Positions 36,595 through 45,230 of a stretch of 64,000 nucleotides of DNA are shown here, in pieces (positions within the stretch are counted from its first letter, which is position 1; each line of letters opens with the position of its first letter). Source of the stretch: Pseudomonadota bacterium (GTDB lineage Bacteria; Pseudomonadota; Alphaproteobacteria; Sphingomonadales; Sphingomonadaceae); the NCBI GenBank assembly GCA_023433305.1, contig JAEZCZ010000021.1:1-64000 (forward strand), given 5' to 3'. The notes under the pieces are model-generated. The model ran no database searches and was not told the DNA's origin. It saw nothing but the letters and a program-made list of their open reading frames with translations. Made by a program: the position numbers and the translations under genes.

Positions 36595-36703
36595 TCGGAT
36601 CAAGGGCAATAGCGCGGGTCCAAGTGGTCGATGTTGGACCTCCAAACGTCGAAATCCTCGCGGACGCGGGGAGTTATTCAGATCGGCGCTCTGGAACGCG
36701 AAC

Positions 36704-37477
36704 TCAATGCCTCAGCGCCGCCACGAGTTGCTCGAACAGCCACTCTCCCGCCTCGGGTTCCACGAAAGCATGGCTCGCTCCTGGGCAGCGGGCGATGCGT
36801 GTGTCGCCAGCGTCCCAGGCGCCGAGGAATGCTTGCGCGGTTCGATCGCGTTCCGCTATCAGGAGGCAGACAGGGCCTTCGAAGCGAGTGAGGCCGGCGC
36901 GCATGTCTTGCGCGAGCGAGGTCGGTGGGGGAGCGGGGCGGAGCGCGCGGCCGATGCCGCCGGCGAGCTTGCCGAGCGAAACCTTGCCGGTCGCGAGGCG
37001 CACCAGTTCCTTCGGGTTGCGCAGCTTTTCGGCGTATCGCGCACGGATCGCGGCGGGAGGCGGGGTGCCGTCGTCGTGCTCGATGGTCCAGGGGTTGGCG
37101 AGGACCAGCGAATCGCACCCGGCGCCGGCATTGAGCATCAGCGCGCTCGCGGCGTCGCAATTGCCGAAGCCGACCACGCGCGCGAGCCCGCGCTGCTCGG
37201 CCCGGAAGGCGGCAAGCGCGGCGGCGAGGTCCGGCCCGCTGCCGAGGAAGCCGGCGTTCTCGCCGGTGCTGTCGCCGATCCCGCGCCGGTCGAAGCGGAA
37301 TACCGGGTGGCCGGCGGCGGCGACGCGAGCGGCGAGGCGTGCCTGCCCGGAGAACGCGCCCGAACGGACTTCGTTGCCGCCGCTGACGAGCAGCAGGCCG
37401 GTGGTTCCGTCGGCCTCGTCGAGCGTGCCGACCAGCGTTTCACCCTCGCAGGCGAAGGTGAGGTGCCGGCGGCTCAT
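36704..37477 (-). CDS. Hydrolase 1, exosortase A system-associated
   Basis: This alpha/beta-hydrolase of 257 residues is last in the four-gene minus-strand operon of the acyl-carrier module. The core shows GLLLVSGGNEVRSGAFSG, VFRFDRRGIGDSTG near residue 62, VVGFGNCDAASALML near residue 105, and a late His in CPGASHAFVEPE near residue 240. It matches the subfamily confined to XrtA loci (TIGR03100 as I recall it). In the nucleophile elbow GFGNCDAAS, Cys occupies the position of the usual Ser, which agrees with a thioester-handling or divergent function. Substrate unknown. It overlaps the upstream gene by four bases. Confidence 0.85.
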   Translation of the reverse strand: MSRRHLTFACEGETLVGTLDEADGTTGLLLVSGGNEVRSGAFSGQARLAARVAAAGHPVFRFDRRGIGDSTGENAGFLGSGPDLAAALAAFRAEQRGLARVVGFGNCDAASALMLNAGAGCDSLVLANPWTIEHDDGTPPPAAIRARYAEKLRNPKELVRLATGKVSLGKLAGGIGRALRPAPPPTSLAQDMRAGLTRFEGPVCLLIAERDRTAQAFLGAWDAGDTRIARCPGASHAFVEPEAGEWLFEQLVAALRH

Positions 37478-38136
37478 GCGCTCTCGTCCGCGGCGATCAG
37501 CGCGGCGAGGGCATCGGCCTGCGCGGGATCGTGGTCGGGCTCGGCGCGCAGCCACAGCCCGGCGCCGCCCAGGTCTGCCTGCGCGATATTGGCGAGCGCG
37601 GCGCCGCCGGCCGGCTCGGCCTTGTCGAGCTCGCGGATCATCGCGGCCCCGAGCCGGTATCCGGCGAGTTCGAGCCCGCTTTCCTTGCCGCGCGCGAGCA
37701 GGTCCTCGCGCGTCTCCTCGAGGCCGGCTTCCTTGCTGGCGAGGACGCGCGCGCGCAGCATGGCGCGCAGGATCGAGGCGCCGGTGGCCGGGGCATAGCG
37801 CCACGCCGGCAGCTCGGCCGGTGCGCACAAGGCCCCGCCGCGGATGGTGAGCACGTGCGTGGCGTCGAAATGCCGGGCCGCTGCCTCGGCCGCGTCGCGC
37901 CAGCCCTGCAGGCTCTGCGTCTCGAGCGGGGCAAGGCTCTCGTTGCAGCCGGGGAGGTCAGGCAGGATCGAGTCGAAGCCGGCCGCGTCGAGGCGGCGCA
38001 TCGTCTCGACCGTGAAGTGGCGCAGCTTGTTGGCCTCGTCGAACAGCGCGGGGAGCACGAGGATACGCCGCTCGCGGCTCCGGTCGGACGCGATGGCCAG
38101 CTCGTCGCCATCGGGGCCGGGCCAGGAGGCGATCAT
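37474..38136 (-). CDS. Hydrolase-like protein 2 of the exosortase A acyl-carrier module
   Basis: This 220-residue protein has an alpha/beta-hydrolase N-terminal half (ILVLPALFDEANKLRHFTVE, SILPDLPGCNESLAPLE) and a helical region at residues 115-160. The GxSxG nucleophile motif is degenerate (TIRGGALCAP), so catalysis in the ordinary sense is doubtful. It lies between the acyl carrier protein and hydrolase 1, with overlapping or near-touching ends, in the same operon. I take it to be the second hydrolase typical of XrtA loci (TIGR03101-like) or its sphingomonad equivalent. Confidence 0.7.
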   Translation of the reverse strand: MIASWPGPDGDELAIASDRSRERRILVLPALFDEANKLRHFTVETMRRLDAAGFDSILPDLPGCNESLAPLETQSLQGWRDAAEAAARHFDATHVLTIRGGALCAPAELPAWRYAPATGASILRAMLRARVLASKEAGLEETREDLLARGKESGLELAGYRLGAAMIRELDKAEPAGGAALANIAQADLGGAGLWLRAEPDHDPAQADALAALIAADESA

Positions 38137-38143
38137 CGGCGAG

Positions 38144-38434
38144 TCAGCCGCCGTCGAGCTTCGCCGTCACGAAGCGGAGCAGCGCGCCGTAAGTCTCGAG
38201 CATCTCGCCGTCGACCTCGTCGTCCTCGATGACGAAGCCGAGGCGGTCCTCGATCTCGGTGAGGAGCCCGGCGACGGCCATCGAGTCGAGCTCGGGCAGG
38301 TGGCCGAACAGGCCGGTGTCGGCTTCGAACGCGGCGGTGCGCGCGGGGCTGAGGCCGAGCACGTCGCGCAGGACCTGGCGCAGGACCAGGTCGGTTTCGG
38401 AGTGATCGCCGACGGCAACCGGTTCGCTTGGCAT
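38144..38434 (-). CDS. Acyl carrier protein of the exosortase A locus
   Basis: This acyl/peptidyl carrier of 96 residues has acidic, four-helix features. The phosphopantetheine attachment Ser is in GHLPELDSMAVAGLLTEIED near residue 51. It is distinct from the housekeeping AcpP (which has the DSLD motif), suggesting a dedicated pathway. It is encoded just upstream of the two hydrolase-like genes and after the acyltransferase gene. The AMP-forming ligase on the opposite strand is the natural loading enzyme (inference). Confidence 0.9.
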   Translation of the reverse strand: MPSEPVAVGDHSETDLVLRQVLRDVLGLSPARTAAFEADTGLFGHLPELDSMAVAGLLTEIEDRLGFVIEDDEVDGEMLETYGALLRFVTAKLDGG

Positions 38435-38458
38435 GCGCAGGACCCCTTTCGCGCGCCC

Positions 38459-39442
38459 CTAGCGGGCGACTTTTGCCGAGACAAGCGTGCGCAGCGCGGC
38501 CTTGGCGATGGCCGGCCAGTTGCGCGGGTCCGACGGGCGCCAGCCTGTCAGTCGGTAGCGGGGGCGGACCTGCTCCATCCAGTCGCGCTTGTAGGGATCG
38601 TCCCCGGTGCCGAAGTCGACCAGCCCGACCCGGTCGCGATCGATCACGTGCTCGAACAGCGCGGCGGTGAGCGTGGTGCCGGCGGAGAGCGGCCTGGCGC
38701 TTTCGAGGTGGGCGAGCTTGTGGATGTAGGCGGTGCCGCTTTCGACCGTCCAGAACTGCGCGGCGACGACTTCGCCGGCGTGGCGGGCGAGGCCGAGGCG
38801 AAGGCGGCCGGCGGCTCCTTCGGCCTCGGCGAAGCGGCGAAGGAGCGCGGGGTCGCCCTCTTCGGGCTTCCAGCTCTCCGCATAGACCGCTTCGTAGGAA
38901 TTCCACGCATCCTCATTGAAATGCGTGAGAATCTCGGTCTCTACCTTCTTCGCCTTGCGCTTGAGCGTGGTGCGCAGCGGGCCGGGGCGGCTGGCAATGT
39001 AGTCGGCGTAGCTGCGACCAGAGACCGCCAGCACGTGGTTCGAATCGCAGCGTTCGCGCAGGACGAGCCAACCCGCGCGGCGCAGCGCGGTCTCGAGCCG
39101 CGTGGCGGTGCCGTCTTCGTCGCGGAGCTTCGTGAGCTCGATCCGGCTCGCGCGGCGTTTCAGGTCGCGGGCGAGGCGCTCGAGGAGCGAGGGCGAGGCG
39201 TTCTCGGTGGCCAGCTCGGACCAGGTGAACGCATACCAGTTGGTGAGGGGTTCGAGGCCGTTGCCATTGCGAGCCAAGGGCAGGGCGAGGGCGTGCGTAC
39301 CGTCCCTGGCGAGCGCTAGAAACGGCTCGGCGCCATGGTTTTCGAGGAGGGCGAACCATTCGGGGCGGGCGAACGGGCCTTGGCCCGCGAAGCTCAGCCC
39401 TTGCAGATCGTTAACCGTGCCGTGATAGCTGACCGCCGTCAC
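38459..39442 (-). CDS. GNAT/FemAB-like acyltransferase of the exosortase A module
   Basis: This 327-residue protein resembles the BioF2-type acetyltransferase domain also found in FemAB proteins. Recognisable parts are GQGPFARPEWFALLENHGAE, NWYAFTWSELATE, RPGPLRTTLKRKAKK near residue 165, and a C-terminal catalytic core with AQFWTVESGTAYIHKLAH, LSAGTTLTAALFEHVI and DFGTGDDPYKRDWM. It is probably the transferase that takes the acyl group from the carrier protein to an acceptor in the glycan (inference). I favour the GTG at 39442, preceded by GGGCGG; the ATG at 39466 would overlap the start of the divergent ligase. Confidence 0.8.
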   Translation of the reverse strand: MTAVSYHGTVNDLQGLSFAGQGPFARPEWFALLENHGAEPFLALARDGTHALALPLARNGNGLEPLTNWYAFTWSELATENASPSLLERLARDLKRRASRIELTKLRDEDGTATRLETALRRAGWLVLRERCDSNHVLAVSGRSYADYIASRPGPLRTTLKRKAKKVETEILTHFNEDAWNSYEAVYAESWKPEEGDPALLRRFAEAEGAAGRLRLGLARHAGEVVAAQFWTVESGTAYIHKLAHLESARPLSAGTTLTAALFEHVIDRDRVGLVDFGTGDDPYKRDWMEQVRPRYRLTGWRPSDPRNWPAIAKAALRTLVSAKVAR

Positions 39443-39464
39443 TCGAAACCGCCCTTCAGGAACC

Positions 39465-40976
39465 ATGACCACGCCGGAAACCACGCCATGGCCGCTCGAT
39501 CACCTTGCCGAACGAGGGCGCGACGAGGCAGCGGCGCTGGTGCTTCGCTCGGGCACGCTTAGCTGGAAGGACTTAAGAAGGCGTGTCGGGGAGCTGGCGG
39601 GGTGGCTCCAGAGTGTGGCGCCGCAGCCGGGAACGCGCGTGGCAACGTGGTTGGCGAAAGGAGAAATCGCGTGCTTGCTGCCACTTGCGGCCGCGCGAGC
39701 CGGGCTTGTCCACGTGCCCATCAATCCCATGCTCAAACGTGCACAAGCGGCGCACATCGTCACCGACAGCGAGGCAAAGGTGGTGATCGCCACGCACGCG
39801 AGGCTCGAGACGCTCGAGCCCGGCGACTTGCCCGAAGGCTCCATCGCGATCGCCGAGGACGTCGCGCTGGACATGGCCGCTTCAGCCGGACGGTGGCTGC
39901 CGCCATCCTCCGCCGATCCCAACGACCTTGCCGCGCTGCTTTACACCAGCGGATCGACGGGGCGGCCCAAGGGGGTCATGCTCAGCCATGCCAACATGTG
40001 GCTCGGCGCGGTGAGCGTCGCGAGCTACCTCGGGCTGGCGGAGGATGACGTCACGCTGGCGGTGCTGCCGCTGAGCTTCGACTATGGGCAGAACCAGTTG
40101 CTCTCGACCTGGTATGCCGGCGGCTCGGTGGTACCGCTCGACTATCTGACGCCGCGCGACGTGATCAAGGCGTGCGCGCGCCATGGCATCACGACGCTAG
40201 CCGCGGTTCCGCCGCTGTGGGTGCAACTGGTCGAGCAGGACTGGCCCCGCGACGCGGTGACGCCAATGCGGCGCCTGACCAACAGCGGCGGCGCTCTCAC
40301 AGTCGAACTGGTGAGAAAGTTGCGCTCCATCTTCCCGCAAGCAAAGCTTTTTCCGATGTATGGCCTGACCGAGGCTTTCCGCTCGACCTATCTCGACCCC
40401 GCGCTCGTGGACAGCCACCCGACTTCGATGGGCACAGCGATCCCGTTCGCCGAAATCCTGGTGATCGGCGACGACGGCGAGGTCACCGCGCCAGGCGAGG
40501 AGGGCGAGCTGGTCCATTGCGGCCCGCTTGTGGCGCAGGGATACTGGCACGATGCGGAGCAGACGGCAGAGCGGTTCAAGCCCGCGCCCGCCGCCTCGCG
40601 CTATGGCGGGATGGCGGTGTGGTCGGGCGACCGCGTGCGGCGCGATGCCGACGGGCTGCTCTATTTCGTCGGACGGCGTGACGCCATGATCAAGAGCGCG
40701 GGCAACCGCATCAGCCCGCAGGAAATCGAGGAGGCCGCGCTGGCGAGCGGCCTGGTTGCCGAAGCGGTCGCACTGGGTGTGCCTGACGAGAGGCTTGGGC
40801 AAGCGGTGCACCTCGTGGTGCGCGGGCCGGGCGACGAGGCGGGCTTGATAGCGTGGCTCAAGCGCGAGCTGCCTAACTTCATGCAGCCGCAGCTAGTCCG
40901 CTGGGTGGACAGGATGCCGACCAACCCGAACGGCAAGATCGACCGCACCGCGCTGCTGGCGGAGGCCCTGGCGTGA
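39465..40976 (+). CDS. Acyl-CoA ligase (AMP-forming), exosortase A system-associated
   Basis: This adenylate-forming enzyme (503 residues) activates a carboxylate as acyl-AMP and passes it to a thiol, here most likely the pantetheine of the neighbouring acyl carrier protein. The P-loop motif is LLYTSGSTGRPKGVMLSH near residue 160, with core motifs MYGLTEAFRSTY, GEEGELVHCGPLVAQGYW and the C-terminal Lys motif NPNGKIDRTALLA. It matches a subfamily restricted to XrtA loci (TIGR03098 as I recall it); the true substrate is unknown. It overlaps the decarboxylase by four bases (GTGA). Confidence 0.92.
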   Translation: MTTPETTPWPLDHLAERGRDEAAALVLRSGTLSWKDLRRRVGELAGWLQSVAPQPGTRVATWLAKGEIACLLPLAAARAGLVHVPINPMLKRAQAAHIVTDSEAKVVIATHARLETLEPGDLPEGSIAIAEDVALDMAASAGRWLPPSSADPNDLAALLYTSGSTGRPKGVMLSHANMWLGAVSVASYLGLAEDDVTLAVLPLSFDYGQNQLLSTWYAGGSVVPLDYLTPRDVIKACARHGITTLAAVPPLWVQLVEQDWPRDAVTPMRRLTNSGGALTVELVRKLRSIFPQAKLFPMYGLTEAFRSTYLDPALVDSHPTSMGTAIPFAEILVIGDDGEVTAPGEEGELVHCGPLVAQGYWHDAEQTAERFKPAPAASRYGGMAVWSGDRVRRDADGLLYFVGRRDAMIKSAGNRISPQEIEEAALASGLVAEAVALGVPDERLGQAVHLVVRGPGDEAGLIAWLKRELPNFMQPQLVRWVDRMPTNPNGKIDRTALLAEALA

Positions 40977-42199
40977 AGCCGCTCGGTCCTATCCCGCCAG
41001 GCTTCGAGGCGATCGAGGGAGAACTGGCAGTGGGCGGCCGCACGGCGAGCGCGCTAGTCGAGGAGGCGGGCGGCACTCCGCTGTTCGTCTATTCGGCCGG
41101 CCTGATCCGCGCCCGCGTGGAGCAGCTTCGGGCCGCCATGCCGCGACGCTTGCGGCTGCATTATGCCGTGAAAGCCAATCCCTATCGCCCCATCCTCGAG
41201 TTGATGAGAGGACTGGTCGACGGATTCGACATCGCCTCGGCCGGAGAGCTCGAGATGGCCATCTTGGCCGGGCAGGACCCCGCGCTGATCAGCTTCGCCG
41301 GCCCGGGAAAGCGCGACGGCGAGCTGGAGCTGGCGATCCGCGAGGGCGTGACGCTCAACCTCGAATCCGCCGGTGAGGCGCGCCGCGCGCTGGCGATCGG
41401 CGAGCGCCTCGGCATCGCTCCGCGCCTCGCCATTCGCGTAAACCCGGATTTCGAGCTGCGCGGCTCGGGGATGAAGATGGGCGGCGGGGCCAAGCCGTTC
41501 GGGGTCGATCAGGCGCGGGTGGCCGAGGTGGCCCGCGATGTGATCGCTGCCGGAGCGGAGTGGCGCGGGCTGCACATCTTTACCGGCAGCCAGGCGCTCG
41601 ACGCGGACGCGATCATCGAGACGCAGGGCAACGTGCTCGACCTCGCCGCGCGGCTGACCGCCGAAATCGGCGCGCCGCTGCCACACCTCAACATGGGCGG
41701 CGGTTTCGGCATCCCCTATTTTCACGGCGACCAGCCGCTCGACGTGGCGACCATCGGCGACGCGCTCGAGCAGCGGTTCGCACGCGTGCCCGGCGAGCTC
41801 GCCGCGACCGAGTTCGCAATCGAGCTGGGCCGCTACCTCGTCGGCGAGGCGGGGGTCTATCTGACGCGCATCGTCGACCGCAAGGAAAGCCACGGCCACG
41901 TGTTCCTCGTGACCGACGGCGGGCTGCACCACCAGCTTGCCGCCTCGGGCAACTTCGGCACCGTGGTGCGGCGCAACTATCCCGCCGCGATCGCCACGAA
42001 ATTCGGCTCCGCGCCGACGGAGGAAGCCTCGATCGTCGGCTGTCTCTGCACCCCGCTCGACCGCCTCGCCGACCAAGCCCAATTGCCGCGTGCCGAGGAA
42101 GGCGATCTCGTCGCGGTGTTCTGCGCGGGAGCCTATGGCGCGAGCGCGAGCCCCTCGGCGTTCCTCGGCCAGGGCCCTGCGCGGGAGATGCTTGTCTAA
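40973..42199 (+). CDS. PLP-dependent decarboxylase, exosortase A system-associated
   Basis: This fold-III PLP enzyme (408 residues) is related to diaminopimelate and ornithine/arginine decarboxylases. The cofactor Lys is in LHYAVKANPYRPILELM near residue 64; other family points are LNMGGGFGIPYFHG near residue 240, ELGRYLVGEAGVYL, and the second-site CTPLDRLAD. It belongs to a subfamily (TIGR03099 as I recall it) found with the ligase in XrtA loci. Together they may decarboxylate an amino acid bound as carrier thioester or a precursor of it. The GTG start overlaps the ligase stop. Confidence 0.92.
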   Translation: MKPLGPIPPGFEAIEGELAVGGRTASALVEEAGGTPLFVYSAGLIRARVEQLRAAMPRRLRLHYAVKANPYRPILELMRGLVDGFDIASAGELEMAILAGQDPALISFAGPGKRDGELELAIREGVTLNLESAGEARRALAIGERLGIAPRLAIRVNPDFELRGSGMKMGGGAKPFGVDQARVAEVARDVIAAGAEWRGLHIFTGSQALDADAIIETQGNVLDLAARLTAEIGAPLPHLNMGGGFGIPYFHGDQPLDVATIGDALEQRFARVPGELAATEFAIELGRYLVGEAGVYLTRIVDRKESHGHVFLVTDGGLHHQLAASGNFGTVVRRNYPAAIATKFGSAPTEEASIVGCLCTPLDRLADQAQLPRAEEGDLVAVFCAGAYGASASPSAFLGQGPAREMLV

Positions 42200-42398
42200 G
42201 TCATGGAAGCACGAGCCAAGCGGGGCCATTTCACCGCTGGCGAATGACCCCCATTGAGGCGACGTGCGGGGATCAAGGGGCCAAAGGTTCACTGCCGGGC
42301 CGTATACCACAAAGACCGAACGCTAACCTTGGGCATTGACCGTGAGAAGGCAGTACACCCACCCCCCGGTGCTACTCTGGTGATTAAGCCTCCTGTGT

Positions 42399-42521
42399 TT
42401 ACCCGATCCAGAGCCTCAACAACCAGGCCACGACGCCCAGGGCCAATATGCTCGCCGTCCATATGCCGGCCATCCAGGCGAGCCGCTTCCACAGCGGAGA
42501 GCGGTCAGCGTCGGCCTCCAC
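42399..42521 (-). CDS. DUF2474/CydX-type small membrane protein of the quinol oxidase
   Basis: This 40-residue protein starts at the GTG one base after the cydB stop and reads EADADRSPLWKRLAWMAGIW, then one transmembrane helix (TASILALGVVAWLLRLW), ending G-stop. The SPLWKRLAWM-like amphipathic start followed by a single helix matches DUF2474/CydX-like subunits that stabilise bd-type oxidases. The gene is too short for routine calling and is easily missed. Confidence 0.8.
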   Translation of the reverse strand: MEADADRSPLWKRLAWMAGIWTASILALGVVAWLLRLWIG

Positions 42522-42522
42522 C

Positions 42523-43518
42523 CTAGTGATATCCCTCGCCGCCCACCTTGCCGCGAAACACCCAGTAGGCCCAGCCAGTATAGGCGAGGATAAGCGGCAG
42601 GGTGATCGCCACGCCGATCAGCATGAAAACCTGGCTGCTTTCGGGAGCTGCAGCGTCCCATATGCTGATGCCGGGTGGCACCACATTCGGCCACATGGTG
42701 ACGCCGAGGCCCGCCATGCCGAGCAGGAACAGGCCGAGGGCGAGCAGGAAGGGAGCCAGCTCCTTGCGCCGGCGCAGGGCCCAAAACAACCCAAAGGCTA
42801 CGATCGCGGTCAGCAGCGGCACCTGACTAGCGAACAGGATGTTGGGCATCTCCAGCCAACGTTGGCGATATTCTTCCAGCAGCACGAGGTTATAGGCGCT
42901 GACCGCCGCCATTAGCACCAGCGTGGCGATCGCGGCGCGGATGGCGAGGCGGTAAGCGTGGACCTGTACGTCCCCTTCGAGCTTCCAGATCATCCAGCAT
43001 GCGCCGAGCAATGCGTAGCCGGCCACCGTGCCGAGCCCGGTCAGCAGCGTGTAGGGCGTCAGCCAGTCCCACCAGCTGCCGGCATAGGCGCGGTCCGAAA
43101 CTTCTATCCCCTGCAGCAGCGCGCCGAGGATCATCCCTTGGGCCATTGCCGCGACGAGCGAGCCGCCGAAGAAGGCGCCGTCCCACAGCGGCCGGTGCGC
43201 CTCGTCGCGCCAGCGGAACTCGAACGCTACACCGCGAAACACCAAGCCGAGCAGCATCGCGATGATCAGCGGATAGGTCGCCGGCAGGATCACCGCGTAG
43301 GCCAGCGGGAAAGCCGCCAGCAGTCCGCCGCCGCCAAGCACGAGCCAAGTTTCGTTGCCGTCCCAAACCGGCGCGATCGAGTTCATCGCCCGGTTGCGCC
43401 CGTGGCCGACCGTGACCGTAGGAAAGAGGATGCCGATGCCGAGGTCGAACCCGTCCATCACTACATAGGCGAAGACCGCGAAGGCGATGATGAAGGCCCA
43501 GATGACGGTCAGGTCCAT
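42523..43518 (-). CDS. cydB: Cytochrome bd-type (CIO) ubiquinol oxidase subunit II
   Basis: Subunit II (331 residues), with eight or nine helices, pairs with CydA to make a high-affinity quinol oxidase. Family landmarks: YVVMDGFDLGIGILFP near residue 20, SIAPVWDGNETWLVLGGGGL near residue 50, FPLAYAVILPATYPLIIAML, and the C-terminal AITLPLILAYTGWAYWVFRG. I chose the ATG at 43518, which touches the cydA stop as TGATG, so translation is coupled. Confidence 0.96.
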   Translation of the reverse strand: MDLTVIWAFIIAFAVFAYVVMDGFDLGIGILFPTVTVGHGRNRAMNSIAPVWDGNETWLVLGGGGLLAAFPLAYAVILPATYPLIIAMLLGLVFRGVAFEFRWRDEAHRPLWDGAFFGGSLVAAMAQGMILGALLQGIEVSDRAYAGSWWDWLTPYTLLTGLGTVAGYALLGACWMIWKLEGDVQVHAYRLAIRAAIATLVLMAAVSAYNLVLLEEYRQRWLEMPNILFASQVPLLTAIVAFGLFWALRRRKELAPFLLALGLFLLGMAGLGVTMWPNVVPPGISIWDAAAPESSQVFMLIGVAITLPLILAYTGWAYWVFRGKVGGEGYH

Positions 43519-44960
43519 CAGGCGTCCTCCGGCCCGTCGGGCAGCGGATCGGCGCCGCCCGGGTTCTGCGCCGGTCCGGGCACGGTGCCGGCCGTGCGGA
43601 TCGGCCCGCGCTCGCTCGCCTTGACCCCGCTCTCGTGCGGGTGCGGCGGCTTGCCCATCAGCTTGAGGATATACCAGGTGCCCGCGCCGAAAACCGCGAA
43701 GTAGACCACCACGAAGGCGAGCAGCGAGGCGGCCACGGCCGGCGCGCTGATCGGCGCGACGGCGTCGGCGGTTCGCAGGAGGCCGTAGATTGTCCACGGC
43801 TGGCGGCCCACTTCGGTCGTCACCCAACCGGCGATCACCGCGACGAACCCGGATGGCGCCATGACCAGCGCGAAGCGGTGCAGCAGCCGCCAGTCGTAGA
43901 GGGTGCCCCGCCAGCGAGCCCACAGGCTAAGCACGCCGAGGCCGAGCATCAGGAAGCCGAGCCCGACCATGGCGCGGAACGACCAGAACACGATCGCGAC
44001 TGGCGGCTGCTCATCGTCGGGCACCGTGTCGAGACCCGCTATCGGCCCATCGAGGGTATGTTCGAGGATCAGGCTGCCAAGCTTGGGGATTCCGATCCCA
44101 TAATCGAGCCGCTGCTCCGGGTCGTTCGGAATGCCGAACAGGTAGAGCGGTGCGCCCTCGGCATGGCTCTCGTAATGCCCTTCCATCGCCAACACCTTCG
44201 GCCGCTGATGCTCGTAAGTGTTCAGACCATGCAGGTCGCCGACGACAATTTGTACCGGCGCGACCAGTGCGGCCATCCACATCGCCATCGAGAACATCTT
44301 GCGCGCGTGGAGGTTGGTCCGGTCCTTTAGCAGGTGCCAGGCGCCCACGCCGCCGACCACCAGCGCGGTCGTCAGGTAAGCCGCGGTGACCGTGTGAACC
44401 AGCCGGATCGGAAAGCTCGGGTTGAACACGATCGGCCACCAGCTTTCGCCGGGTAGGAACTGGCCCTTGGCGCCCATCACGTGACCCTGGGGCGTCTGCA
44501 TCCACGAATTGACCGAGAGGATCCAGAACGCCGAGACAAAAGTGCCGAGCGCGACCATCAGCGTAGCGGTGAAGTGCAGCTTGCGTCCGACGCGCTCCAT
44601 TCCGAACAGCATGACGCCAAGGAATCCTGCCTCGAGAAAGAAGGCGGTCAGCACCTCGTAGGCCATCAGCGGTCCGATAACCGGGCCGGCGAGGTCGGAG
44701 AACACCGACCAGTTGGTGCCGAACTGGTAGGACAGCACGATCCCCGAAACCACGCCCATCGCGAAGGTGATGGCGAATATCTTCAGCCAGTAGCGGAAAA
44801 GGTCGATATAGAGCGGCTTACCGGTCTTGAGCCAAAGCCCCTCGAGCACCGCGAGATAGCTTGCCAGCCCGATCGAGAACGACGGGAATATGAAGTGAAA
44901 GCTCACCGTAAAGGCAAACTGCAGCCGCGCGAGGAGGAGGGCGTCGAAGTCCGTCAGCAT
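43518..44960 (-). CDS. cydA: Cytochrome bd-type (CIO) ubiquinol oxidase subunit I
   Basis: Subunit I (480 residues), carrying the haems. His ligand and core motifs: LLLARLQFAFTVSFHFIFPS near residue 10, MAYEVLTAFFLEAGFLGVML near residue 100, GWVTTEVGRQPW near residue 380. The Q-loop is short, without the long insertion of the E. coli enzyme, so this is of the cyanide-insensitive (CioA) short-loop type. I chose the ATG at 44960 (MLTDFDALLL); an earlier Met at 44993 adds eleven residues not usual in the family. Such oxidases act under low oxygen, cyanide or sulfide. Confidence 0.95.
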   Translation of the reverse strand: MLTDFDALLLARLQFAFTVSFHFIFPSFSIGLASYLAVLEGLWLKTGKPLYIDLFRYWLKIFAITFAMGVVSGIVLSYQFGTNWSVFSDLAGPVIGPLMAYEVLTAFFLEAGFLGVMLFGMERVGRKLHFTATLMVALGTFVSAFWILSVNSWMQTPQGHVMGAKGQFLPGESWWPIVFNPSFPIRLVHTVTAAYLTTALVVGGVGAWHLLKDRTNLHARKMFSMAMWMAALVAPVQIVVGDLHGLNTYEHQRPKVLAMEGHYESHAEGAPLYLFGIPNDPEQRLDYGIGIPKLGSLILEHTLDGPIAGLDTVPDDEQPPVAIVFWSFRAMVGLGFLMLGLGVLSLWARWRGTLYDWRLLHRFALVMAPSGFVAVIAGWVTTEVGRQPWTIYGLLRTADAVAPISAPAVAASLLAFVVVYFAVFGAGTWYILKLMGKPPHPHESGVKASERGPIRTAGTVPGPAQNPGGADPLPDGPEDA

Positions 44961-45005
44961 CGCGCTAATGGCTTTAGGCCAGCAGAGGCGCAAATGTAAG
45001 GCGTG

Positions 45006-45023
45006 AACACCGCAGGTGGTGTT
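45006..45023. promoter_or_regulatory. Inverted repeat upstream of the quinol oxidase operon
   Basis: AACACC and GGTGTT (six pairs) flank a 6-base spacer about 46 bases upstream of the cydA start, on the promoter side. It may be an operator of an oxygen- or redox-responsive regulator, but it does not fit the FNR consensus. The remaining 210 bases to 45230 show no gene. Confidence 0.35.
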
Positions 45024-45230
45024 GCAGTTTAAACACGTCGGTGGCCCCAGAGCTGCAAGTGGCCGGAAGCCGACAGTCTAGTCACATCGGACAAACGCAG
45101 CGGAGCTGCCGGTCGGCCACTTGAGACCAGAGCCAATAGTTCGCTTTCGCGCTCCTTCGCACGCCCAAACCGGGCCGACCGATGCCGGCCCATGAGTGGT
45201 CATAGCAGCGCTTCTAAGCCGGGTACCGGG

